Shown piece by piece: positions 15,274 through 22,486 of a DNA stretch of 23,155 bases; position 1 is the first letter of the stretch, and every line of letters starts with the position of its first letter. Made by a program: the position numbers and the translations under genes. This DNA is from an uncultured bacterium (GTDB taxonomy: Bacteria > Bacillota > Clostridia > Christensenellales > QALW01): NCBI GenBank assembly GCA_905214315.1, contig CAJMLN010000031.1, forward strand, positions 1 to 23,155. The letters are read 5' to 3'. A model generated the notes under the pieces. That model searched no databases. It saw nothing but the letters and a program-made list of their open reading frames with translations, and was not told the DNA's origin.

Positions 15274-17346
15274 ATGTATCATCAGGAACTATATGATCAG
15301 ATACTCTCGGGCGCACATCATAGTTTCAGGCGTCCTTTTGATGAAGCGCGAGCGTCTGATTTTTCAAATCCTTCTATCGCTCCGGTCACGCGTATGGCTA
15401 TGCGATTAGAAGATGTGTTTGCCCAGGAGGAACCGGTTATTTTAAAAAATCAGCGGATCGTATTTCTTCGTACGGTAACGGATGTGCCGGGTATTTTCAG
15501 CGAAGTGGAATGGAAGGAGATCACACAGAAGCATTTTGTGCATGAACTGGGGTATGTTTCGAATCTTTGTGCTGATTATGGTTCCACAATAGCCTGCGGA
15601 CTGGATGTGCGGCGGGCAGAAGCGGCGAAGCGTCTTGCGCGGTGCTGTGAAGAAGGCGATACCGAGGGCGAAGCGTTTTTAAGGGCGGTTATTCGTGCCA
15701 TTGACGCTGTATTCGGGCTTTGCGACCGGTACTGCGCGGAGGCGGAAAGACTGGGCAGGACGGATATCGTTGCTGTTTTTGGCAATATTCCGCATAAAGG
15801 GGCATCTTCGTTTTTAGAGATGCTGCAATTTTTCCGCATTCTGCATTATACGCTTTGGGCCGAGGGTGAATATCATAATACCGTGGGAAGATTTGATCAG
15901 TTTGCCTATCCCTATTTAAAAAGAGATATGGAGGAAGGAATTCTCACCCGGGAGCAGGCGGAGAGTTTGGTTGAAGAATTCTTCTTAAGCTTTAATTGGG
16001 ATAATGACCAATATGTAGGAGTGCAGCTGGGAGATAACGGTCAGTCCATGATGCTGGGCGGCGTGGATGAAGAGGGCAGGGATGCGTATAATCTTCTTTC
16101 GGAAATGTGCCTGCGTGCCAGCTGTGAGCTGAAGCTGATTGATCCTAAAATTAATCTGCGGGTTTCCTCTGATACGCCGTTTGAGCGATATGTCGAGGGG
16201 ACGCGTCTTACCAAAGCGGGTCTGGGATTCCCGCAGTATTCCAATGACGATGTCGTTATTCCCGGCCTGATGGCACTGGGCTATGACGAGAAAGCGGCGC
16301 GAAATTATTCCGTGGCCGCCTGCTGGGAATTTATTACCGCCGGATGCGCGATGGATATTCCCAATATTGGCGCACTGTCCTATCCTAAGGCGGTGCAGAA
16401 CGTATTGCTGCGGAGCCTGGAGAATACAGATAATTTTGAGGAATTGCTCGAACTGGTCAGACAGGAAATCTACGCGCAGGCAGACAGCATCTGCGCGGCA
16501 ATTCATGATTTATACATAATTCCCGCGCCGTTTTATTCGGTTCTGATGGAGGACTGCCTTGTAAAGGCGCGCGATATTTCAACGGGTAGCCGATATAATA
16601 ATTTTGGAATTCACGGCACCGGTCTTGCTACCGCGGCGGATTCTCTGGAGGCGGTGCGCGTGCATGTATTTGAGCGGAAGACGGTTACTGCCGCGCAGAT
16701 GATAGAAGCGATAAAAGCGGATTTTTCCGGTTATGAGGAGCTTCTGCATGCCTGCCGCTATGAAACGGCTAAAATGGGAGATAATATTGACAGCGTAGAC
16801 GCTATTGCTGCAGCACTGGTGGGGTGGTTCGCCGACAGCCTGGAGGGCAGAAAAAATGAGCGGGGAGGAATCTTCCGGGCCGGTACGGGCTCTGCCATGT
16901 TTTATTTGTGGCACGCCAACGAGCTGGAGGCGTCTCCCGACGGACGGCGCAGAGGGGAACCGTTCGGTACGAATTTTTCTCCCAGCCTTTATGTAAAATC
17001 CAAAGGACCGTTTTCGGTTATCCAGTCCTTTACCAAATGCCCTGTGCAGCGGGCGATCAACGGCGGTCCGCTGACGATGGAATTCCATTCTGCCGTATTT
17101 GATACCGAAGAGGGGATCGAGCAGGTTGCCGCACTGGTGAAAGCGTATATCGACAGGGGCGGCCATCAGCTGCAGCTGAATTCTATTAATAGGGAAAGAA
17201 TGCTGGAGGCGCAGAAGCATCCGGAAAATTATAGAAATATGATCGTTCGTATCTGGGGCTGGAGCGCCTATTTTGTGGAACTGGATAAGGAATATCAGGA
17301 TCATCTGATTGCAAGGCAGGAATTCAGCAGTGGGTGTTATATTTGA
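15274..17346 (+). CDS. Glycyl-radical enzyme (PFL/glycerol dehydratase family), divergent short type
   Basis: The 690-residue protein is shorter than the roughly 780-850 residues usual for dehydratase-type glycyl-radical enzymes. The glycyl loop is near the C-terminus: MIVRIWGWSAYFVELDKEYQ, with radical Gly662 (28 residues from the end). The thiyl-radical site is YSVAACWEF, with Cys350 and Glu352, corresponding to the GCVEP of glycerol, diol, choline and isethionate enzymes; pyruvate formate-lyase has CC instead. GFPQYSNDDVVIP just before it is family-typical. A Cys-x-Glu site suggests an elimination or lyase reaction rather than acyl transfer. The substrate cannot be read from the sequence. 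ATG 15274 follows GGAGG (15262-15266). The activase gene overlaps its 3' end. Confidence 0.9.
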   Translation: MYHQELYDQILSGAHHSFRRPFDEARASDFSNPSIAPVTRMAMRLEDVFAQEEPVILKNQRIVFLRTVTDVPGIFSEVEWKEITQKHFVHELGYVSNLCADYGSTIACGLDVRRAEAAKRLARCCEEGDTEGEAFLRAVIRAIDAVFGLCDRYCAEAERLGRTDIVAVFGNIPHKGASSFLEMLQFFRILHYTLWAEGEYHNTVGRFDQFAYPYLKRDMEEGILTREQAESLVEEFFLSFNWDNDQYVGVQLGDNGQSMMLGGVDEEGRDAYNLLSEMCLRASCELKLIDPKINLRVSSDTPFERYVEGTRLTKAGLGFPQYSNDDVVIPGLMALGYDEKAARNYSVAACWEFITAGCAMDIPNIGALSYPKAVQNVLLRSLENTDNFEELLELVRQEIYAQADSICAAIHDLYIIPAPFYSVLMEDCLVKARDISTGSRYNNFGIHGTGLATAADSLEAVRVHVFERKTVTAAQMIEAIKADFSGYEELLHACRYETAKMGDNIDSVDAIAAALVGWFADSLEGRKNERGGIFRAGTGSAMFYLWHANELEASPDGRRRGEPFGTNFSPSLYVKSKGPFSVIQSFTKCPVQRAINGGPLTMEFHSAVFDTEEGIEQVAALVKAYIDRGGHQLQLNSINRERMLEAQKHPENYRNMIVRIWGWSAYFVELDKEYQDHLIARQEFSSGCYI

Positions 17347-18163
17347 TATTAAAGAATTCGGGCTTCATGACGGCAAAGGTCTGCGGACAACGGTGTTTTT
17401 GAAAGGCTGTCCTCTGCGCTGTCTCTGGTGCCATAATCCGGAGGGAATCTCTCCCGAGATTGAAACAGCCAGAAATACTGAAAAATGTACCGGCTGCGGA
17501 CTTTGCCTGCAAAAATGCGCACATGAGGATTGCCGAGGGCTGGGGGTATGCCTGAAAAGGTGTCCCGGAGATTATGTACGGAAGATCGGCCGGGAATATT
17601 CCCCGGAAGAGCTGGCCGCACAGCTGATGAAAAACGCGTCTTTTTTAAAAGCCGGCGGCGTGACGTTTTCCGGCGGAGAGCCGCTGCTGCAGGCGGATTT
17701 TATTTGGGAGACACTGCGGCATGTTACAGGAGTTTCTACGGCGATAGAAACCTGCGGCTGTGTCTCCGCCGGGGTTTTTCAGCAGGCTATTGAAAAAATT
17801 GATGACATCTTTATTGACATTAAGCATATTGACACACAGAAGCATCGCCGGTTTACCGGACAGGGGAATGAACGGATTCTTCAAAACGTACAGAGGTTAA
17901 TGGAGAGCAAAAAGAAGTTTACCGTCCGGGTGCCGCTGATTCCCGGTCTGACCGATACCGAAGAAAATTTTAACGGAATTGCGGAGTTTCTTGTTCCGGC
18001 GAAGGACGGAGTAAAAGTGGAACTGATTCCGTACAACAGACTGACGGGCGCGAAATACAGTGCTGTAGGCAGAACATATCTGCCGTGCTTTGATGAAGCA
18101 CGGGCGGTTAATAAGGATGTATCCGCTTTTATAAAGAAAAACATTGCGTGTGTTGCGTATTGA
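17330..18163 (+). CDS. Glycyl-radical enzyme activase (radical SAM)
   Basis: Generates the glycyl radical on the preceding enzyme using S-adenosylmethionine and a [4Fe-4S] cluster; 277 residues. The radical-SAM motif CX3CX2C is GCPLRCLWCHN with Cys27, Cys31 and Cys34, and TFSGGEPLLQ is the SAM-binding GGE motif. A ferredoxin-like insert gives C53-x2-C56-x2-C59-x3-C63, then C68-x5-C74-x3-C78-P; Leu71 stands where the second Cys of the usual CxxCGxC would be. GTG 17330 is chosen: an AGGA (17318-17321) lies eight bases upstream and the product begins GVIFDIKEFGLHDG, as in the family. It overlaps the enzyme gene by 17 bases and is followed after 10 bases by the GH36-like gene. Confidence 0.93.
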   Translation: MGVIFDIKEFGLHDGKGLRTTVFLKGCPLRCLWCHNPEGISPEIETARNTEKCTGCGLCLQKCAHEDCRGLGVCLKRCPGDYVRKIGREYSPEELAAQLMKNASFLKAGGVTFSGGEPLLQADFIWETLRHVTGVSTAIETCGCVSAGVFQQAIEKIDDIFIDIKHIDTQKHRRFTGQGNERILQNVQRLMESKKKFTVRVPLIPGLTDTEENFNGIAEFLVPAKDGVKVELIPYNRLTGAKYSAVGRTYLPCFDEARAVNKDVSAFIKKNIACVAY

Positions 18164-18173
18164 GGAGAAGGTT

Positions 18174-20267
18174 ATGTATAAATTTAAAAACAAAGAGGAT
18201 ATCTCTGTTTATTTTAATGATATCGAGGTGCTTTCAGATTTAAGCGTTTGGATGAATTCCACTTTAGGCAGCCGTATTGATCTGGCAATGGTTCAGGCGG
18301 AGGAAACAGAAATCCGTTTTGAAAGCCGGGATAAAACGGCTGTGCTTACACTTGCGCTGGCGGAGCGCGGGGGCTGCTTTGCCTTAAAAGCGACCGGTGG
18401 GTATGATCCTTCTGGTACGCATGGGCATGGCTCTCATCTGGATGATTTAAAGGGCATCGGCATTGAGTTTGGGATTCCCCATGAGGGTACGTATATCGAT
18501 GCATTTATTCGGGGGCTGTTCTGGCAGCAGCCATTTATCGGCAGGAAGACCAGCGAGCTGAAGGAACGCACGCAGACTCTGGTTTTTGACCGCGGAAATA
18601 TCTATGAGCTTTTTATGACCGTTTGCGATAAAGATTTTAAAACGGAGCTTTTTCCCTTTGGAAAGAGGGCTTCTCTGATTGCTCATTCCAATACGGTACA
18701 GGACCGGATCGATGAATATGTTTTTATCGGCGGCATAGGAAATGATGTGTATGCTCTGCCGGAGCTGGTAGCGGATTTCGGCCTGAAGCAAATGAAGAAG
18801 CACGGAAAACTGAGGAAGGCAAAGAGTTATCCGGAAGTGTTTGAATATCTCGGCTGGTGCAGCTGGGATGCGTTTCATATGGACGTTACCGAACAGAATC
18901 TTCTGGATAAAGCGCAGGAGTTTAAAGACAAGGATATTCCCGTGCGGTGGATGATCTTGGACGATATGTGGGGAGATGTTCCCTGTAATGATTTGAAAAC
19001 GATGCATTCCCGTGAACTGAACAGCTGGGAGGCCGCGCCGGGGCGTTTTCCGAACGGATTAAAGGGCGCGGTGAAAAAACTGAAGGACCGGTATGGGCTT
19101 TCTGTAGGAATCTGGCATCCTACCAGCGGATATTGGTCGGGGATTAATCCGGAGGGGCCTTTGGCCAAAACATACGGCAAACTGCTGGAGTATACGATTC
19201 CCGCCCCCTGGAATGATACGATGTGGCCTAACGGGCCGCATTATATGCACAGCTTTGAAAAGCAGAAGGCAGAAAAATATTATGATGCGCAGCATGCGTT
19301 TTATAAAGACTGCGGTATTGATTTTGCCAAGGTAGATAACCAGGGGCTTACGGAGCGGCTTTGTTATAGAAAGGGCTCTATTGGCCGGTGCACGGAAAAT
19401 CTTCACTCTGCGATAGAAAAAACGGCCAAAAAATATTATGGCGGTGCGCTTATCAACTGTATGGGAATGCCGGTGGAGAATTTCTGGAACAGAACCTACA
19501 GCAATATCAACCGTTTCAGCGGCGATTTTCAGCCTGAGAACAGAACCTGGTTTATTCACCATTTACTGCAATGCAGCTATAATTCCTTTTTGCAGGGAAC
19601 GGTTTATACCGGCGACTGGGATATGTGGTGGTCTGACGACGCGCAGGCAAAGAAGAATGCTGTTCTGCGCAGCATGAGCGGCGGACCGATTTATATGTCT
19701 GACGAGTTGGGCAGAAGCATAAAAGAGGTCATCATGCCCACGGTGTTTTCCGACGGCAGAATCATCCGCCTGGAAAATCCTGCGCTGCCCTGTCGGGAGT
19801 GCTTGTTTGAGGATTGTGAGACAAACGGAAATGTTTTCAAGGTGTTCAATACTATTCGGGATTGCGGCGTTCTTGCGGTATTTAATTTGAACAAAGAGGA
19901 AAAACCCGTACGGGGCGAAATTTCTTCCCGGGATGTCAATGGGCTTAGAAGAACCCGGTATTGTCTGTACGACTGGTTCCGTCAGGAGGCACGAGTGCTG
20001 GAAAAAGGGGAAAAATTAGAGCTTACTCTTGAAAACTACGATGATTTTCGCCTGTTTCTGCTGGTTCCAATCAAAGAGGGAAGAGCAGCGCTTGGCTTGA
20101 TGGAGAAATATATGATGCCGGCGACCTTTCGTAATACAAAAGAGGGCGTTCGGGTACTGGATGCGGGAACATTTGCAGTGTACAGTGAAACGCCTGTTCC
20201 TGCCTTTGAAAAAATGCGGGAGAATCTTTATGTTAAAAAAGTGCAGGCAGATGAGATTTTAAAATAA
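18174..20267 (+). CDS. Sip1/raffinose-synthase-like GH36 alpha-galactosidase
   Basis: The 697-residue protein lacks a signal peptide, so it should be cytoplasmic. It has an N-terminal beta-rich domain (about 1-220), a TIM barrel (about 225-560) and a C-terminal beta domain. EYLGWCSWDAFHMDV opens the barrel and WMILDDMWGD follows. DFAKVDNQG gives the likely nucleophile Asp388. NRFSGDF (Arg447, Ser449, Asp451) is the acid/base site. GDWDMWWSDDAQAKKNAVLRS and SGGPIYMSDE are hallmarks of the Sip1 family (PF05691 type). Relatives hydrolyse or transfer alpha-galactosyl groups, in plants from galactinol. ATG 18174 follows GAGGAGAAGG. It is the last gene of the glycyl-radical operon; the true glycoside is unknown. 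Confidence 0.88.
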   Translation: MYKFKNKEDISVYFNDIEVLSDLSVWMNSTLGSRIDLAMVQAEETEIRFESRDKTAVLTLALAERGGCFALKATGGYDPSGTHGHGSHLDDLKGIGIEFGIPHEGTYIDAFIRGLFWQQPFIGRKTSELKERTQTLVFDRGNIYELFMTVCDKDFKTELFPFGKRASLIAHSNTVQDRIDEYVFIGGIGNDVYALPELVADFGLKQMKKHGKLRKAKSYPEVFEYLGWCSWDAFHMDVTEQNLLDKAQEFKDKDIPVRWMILDDMWGDVPCNDLKTMHSRELNSWEAAPGRFPNGLKGAVKKLKDRYGLSVGIWHPTSGYWSGINPEGPLAKTYGKLLEYTIPAPWNDTMWPNGPHYMHSFEKQKAEKYYDAQHAFYKDCGIDFAKVDNQGLTERLCYRKGSIGRCTENLHSAIEKTAKKYYGGALINCMGMPVENFWNRTYSNINRFSGDFQPENRTWFIHHLLQCSYNSFLQGTVYTGDWDMWWSDDAQAKKNAVLRSMSGGPIYMSDELGRSIKEVIMPTVFSDGRIIRLENPALPCRECLFEDCETNGNVFKVFNTIRDCGVLAVFNLNKEEKPVRGEISSRDVNGLRRTRYCLYDWFRQEARVLEKGEKLELTLENYDDFRLFLLVPIKEGRAALGLMEKYMMPATFRNTKEGVRVLDAGTFAVYSETPVPAFEKMRENLYVKKVQADEILK

Positions 20268-20439
20268 CGTCAGGGTCAACTTGTGATATTTTTATGCTGC
20301 TTGTATGCACTGCGGTAAGGATAGCCTTTCAGGAATGCGCTAATGCCGGTACGGTGATTGCGTTTATCGGAATGGTGATTTTAAATTTATAAACTTTTGA
20401 AGGAATAAGCTTTAAAAATATTGTATATTTTATAAAAAT

Positions 20440-20475
20440 AAGCACAGACTTTTCATGAGGTGAAAGTCTGTGCTT
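20440..20475 (+). promoter_or_regulatory. 13-bp hairpin enclosing the start of the DUF2953 gene
   Basis: AAGCACAGACTTT (20440-20452) pairs perfectly with AAAGTCTGTGCTT (20463-20475). The ribosome site GAGGTG (20457-20462) lies in the ten-base loop and the GTG start (20470-20472) lies in the right arm. The T-rich bases after it (TTTATTTGTTG) could also make it a terminator for the upstream operon. It may therefore act as terminator, translational control element, or both. Confidence 0.6.
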
Positions 20476-20976
20476 TATTTGTTGCTTTTTGTTGTTGTTT
20501 TGCTGCTGCCGCTTACATTTCGGATAGCGGCGAACACGAAAAACGATGCTGTTAACCTACAGGCAGATTTTATGCTTCTGGGAGTGGTGCCCATAAAAAT
20601 TCTGGAAAAGAGCATAACTGTAAAAAACGTTATAGCATCTTTGTTTTCAGGCAAAAAAAGCAAATACAGTAAAGCGCAGATTTTCCGAACGTTCCGAAAG
20701 CATGTTGTGATTAAAAAACTGATTCTCTCTTCTCATATCGGAACAGGAGACGCGGCGTCTACCGCCATCATCAGCGGACAGGTTTTTGGAATTCTGGCGC
20801 CGGCGGTAGCGAATCTTTCTAAAAATCAAGAGTATAAGCTGGATATCAACCCTGTTTTTGATAAAAAAGAATTTGATTTTTTAGGCGAATGTATATTGCG
20901 CACAAATGCGGTACATACTGTAATCGCCATATTTGAAATTTTAAGGAGTAAGAAAAATGGAAAAGCATCCTATTGA
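20470..20976 (+). CDS. DUF2953 membrane-anchored protein (YtfI-like)
   Basis: The 168-residue protein has a single N-terminal membrane segment (LYLLLFVVVLLLPLTFRIA) and a beta-rich domain with HIGTGDAASTAIISGQVFGIL, the pattern of DUF2953 proteins. The function of the family is not established. In Bacillus and clostridia it typically sits next to ytfJ, as here. The start is GTG 20470 with GAGGTG eight bases upstream; the membrane segment begins immediately, so a later start is unlikely. The start codon lies inside a 13-bp hairpin. The 3' end overlaps the gerW start by 20 bases. Confidence 0.82.
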   Translation: MLYLLLFVVVLLLPLTFRIAANTKNDAVNLQADFMLLGVVPIKILEKSITVKNVIASLFSGKKSKYSKAQIFRTFRKHVVIKKLILSSHIGTGDAASTAIISGQVFGILAPAVANLSKNQEYKLDINPVFDKKEFDFLGECILRTNAVHTVIAIFEILRSKKNGKASY

Positions 20977-21343
20977 AAACATTATGTCCTCTACGATGGA
21001 AAGCCTTAATAAAATGATCGATGTGGATAAGGTGATCGGTCATGCGGTGATTGCGCCCAATGGCGCGACGATTATTCCGGTTTCTCAGCTGGCCTTCGGT
21101 TTTGCTTCCGGCGGAGGAGAATATGAATTTCCCCAGAGTAAAAAAGAAGACTTTCCCTTTGCTGGCGGCGCCGGAGCGGGAATTTCGGTAAAGCCCAGCG
21201 GATTTTTAGTGATTTCCGGGGAGCTGATCCGTTTTTTGCCGATTCAAAAGAGCAGCAGCTATGATAAAATCATCGATCTTGTTCCGCAGGTGGTAGAACA
21301 GATCAAGAATATGAGCAAGGAAGAAGATACCACTGTAGAATAA
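20957..21343 (+). CDS. gerW: GerW/YtfJ family sporulation protein
   Basis: The 128-residue protein has the conserved ENIMSSTMESLNKMIDVDKVIG start, the VIAPNGATIIPVS segment, a Gly-rich FASGGGEY and AGGAGAGISVKP, and a C-terminal amphipathic helix. In Bacillus subtilis YtfJ (GerW) is made in the forespore and is needed for normal spore germination, which supports a spore-forming host here. ATG 20957 follows AAGGAG. It overlaps the DUF2953 gene and is followed by a hairpin (21371-21401) directly ahead of dacF. Confidence 0.93.
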   Translation: MEKHPIENIMSSTMESLNKMIDVDKVIGHAVIAPNGATIIPVSQLAFGFASGGGEYEFPQSKKEDFPFAGGAGAGISVKPSGFLVISGELIRFLPIQKSSSYDKIIDLVPQVVEQIKNMSKEEDTTVE

Positions 21344-21370
21344 TGCAAAACGGTCAATACTATAAAAAAG

Positions 21371-21404
21371 AGGGTTAAGTTACATTAACCCTATTCTTGT
21401 TTTT
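21371..21404 (+). terminator. Terminator or attenuator between gerW and dacF
   Basis: AGGGTTAA (21371-21378) pairs with TTAACCCT (21385-21392) around a six-base loop, followed by the T-rich ATTCTTGTTTTT. The tail runs straight into the dacF ribosome site GGAGGA (21405-21410), leaving no room for a promoter between them. Confidence 0.65.
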
Positions 21405-21414
21405 GGAGGACTTT

Positions 21415-22482
21415 ATGAAAAGATTATTTGCTGCTTTTTTTATAATTGTCAGCTTTTTAACAATTCCGGTTTCTGCGGTAGAGGCTTCGGCTTATATTGT
21501 AATGGAGCAGAGCACAGGGCGGGTGCTGTATGAGGCCAATGCGGATTCTCCTATGCCTATGGCCAGTACAACCAAGGTGATGACGGCCGTTCTGGTGATT
21601 GAGAATCTTGATCTGGCGCAGGAATATGACATTCCCGACAGCGCCGTGGGGATTCCCGGCTCATCGATTTATTTAAAAAAGGGGGAAAGACTGACCGGGG
21701 AGGAGCTTTTATACGGCTTAATGCTGGCCTCGGGCAATGATGCCGCGTATGCTCTGGCTGAATTGACCTGCGGTAGTGTGGAAGCGTTTGTTGAAGAAAT
21801 GAACCAGAAGGCCGGAGAGCTGGGCTTGGAGCATACGCGCTTTGCGGATCCCTGCGGACTTGCGGCGCAGAATCACTATACTTCCGCTAGGGATTTGGCC
21901 CTGCTGTGTGCTTATGCGCTGGATAATGAAATTTTTGCCCGTGTCGTAGCCACACAGAATTATCAAATACCGGGAGCGGAAGAGGGGACTCTGCGGTATC
22001 TGCACAATAAAAACCGTATCTTGGGAGAGTGCTTGGGCGGCAACGGAATCAAGACCGGATACACCCGTGCGGCGGGGCGATGTCTGTGCTCCTCCGCTAC
22101 CCGCGACGGTATGCAGTTGATCTGTGTGACACTGAATGATTACAACTGGTTTAACGATTCCAAGGCCTTGTTGGAAAAAGGATTTGCCGAATATACGATG
22201 GTAAGCCTGTTTGAAGAAAATAAAGTTGCGGGAGTTTGCAATATTTTGGACGGAAAAGAGGAAAAGTGTGATATAATATGCAAAACGGAATTGGCTTATC
22301 CCCTGAAAAAGGGAGAAAAGCTTTCAGTTGTGACGGATATCATGCTTGAAAAACGGGCGCCGGTTTCCCGCGGGGAAAAGGCAGGGGAGATCCGTGCGTA
22401 TCTTAACGGCGAAGAGGTTGCTTCCAGCGACTGCGTCTTTTTTAACAACGTGGAGAAAAAAAGAAAATGGTTTGGACGGTAA
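21415..22482 (+). CDS. dacF: D-alanyl-D-alanine carboxypeptidase (DacF-like, PBP5 family)
   Basis: Removes the terminal D-Ala from peptidoglycan stem peptides outside the membrane; 355 residues. A signal peptide (KRLFAAFFIIVSF to about residue 26) is followed by the serine-peptidase S11 domain. The active-site STTK is at Ser51 to Lys54, SGN at 106-108 and KTG at 213-215. A C-terminal beta domain of the PBP5 type ends in a basic stretch. In Bacillus dacF is a sporulation gene, and its place after gerW fits that role. ATG 21415 follows GGAGGA. The next gene starts four bases after its stop. Confidence 0.93.
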   Translation: MKRLFAAFFIIVSFLTIPVSAVEASAYIVMEQSTGRVLYEANADSPMPMASTTKVMTAVLVIENLDLAQEYDIPDSAVGIPGSSIYLKKGERLTGEELLYGLMLASGNDAAYALAELTCGSVEAFVEEMNQKAGELGLEHTRFADPCGLAAQNHYTSARDLALLCAYALDNEIFARVVATQNYQIPGAEEGTLRYLHNKNRILGECLGGNGIKTGYTRAAGRCLCSSATRDGMQLICVTLNDYNWFNDSKALLEKGFAEYTMVSLFEENKVAGVCNILDGKEEKCDIICKTELAYPLKKGEKLSVVTDIMLEKRAPVSRGEKAGEIRAYLNGEEVASSDCVFFNNVEKKRKWFGR

Positions 22483-22486
22483 AAAG

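Noticed and set aside
15274..20267. A bacterial microcompartment locus around the glycyl-radical enzyme
   Set aside because: No shell-protein gene, aldehyde or alcohol dehydrogenase, or phosphotransacylase is present, and the enzyme has no obvious N-terminal encapsulation extension.
20294..20392. A 32-codon ATG frame with a hydrophobic end after the GH36-like gene
   Set aside because: It has no ribosome site and no recognisable family; it is too short to support as a gene and is mentioned only as part of the gap description.
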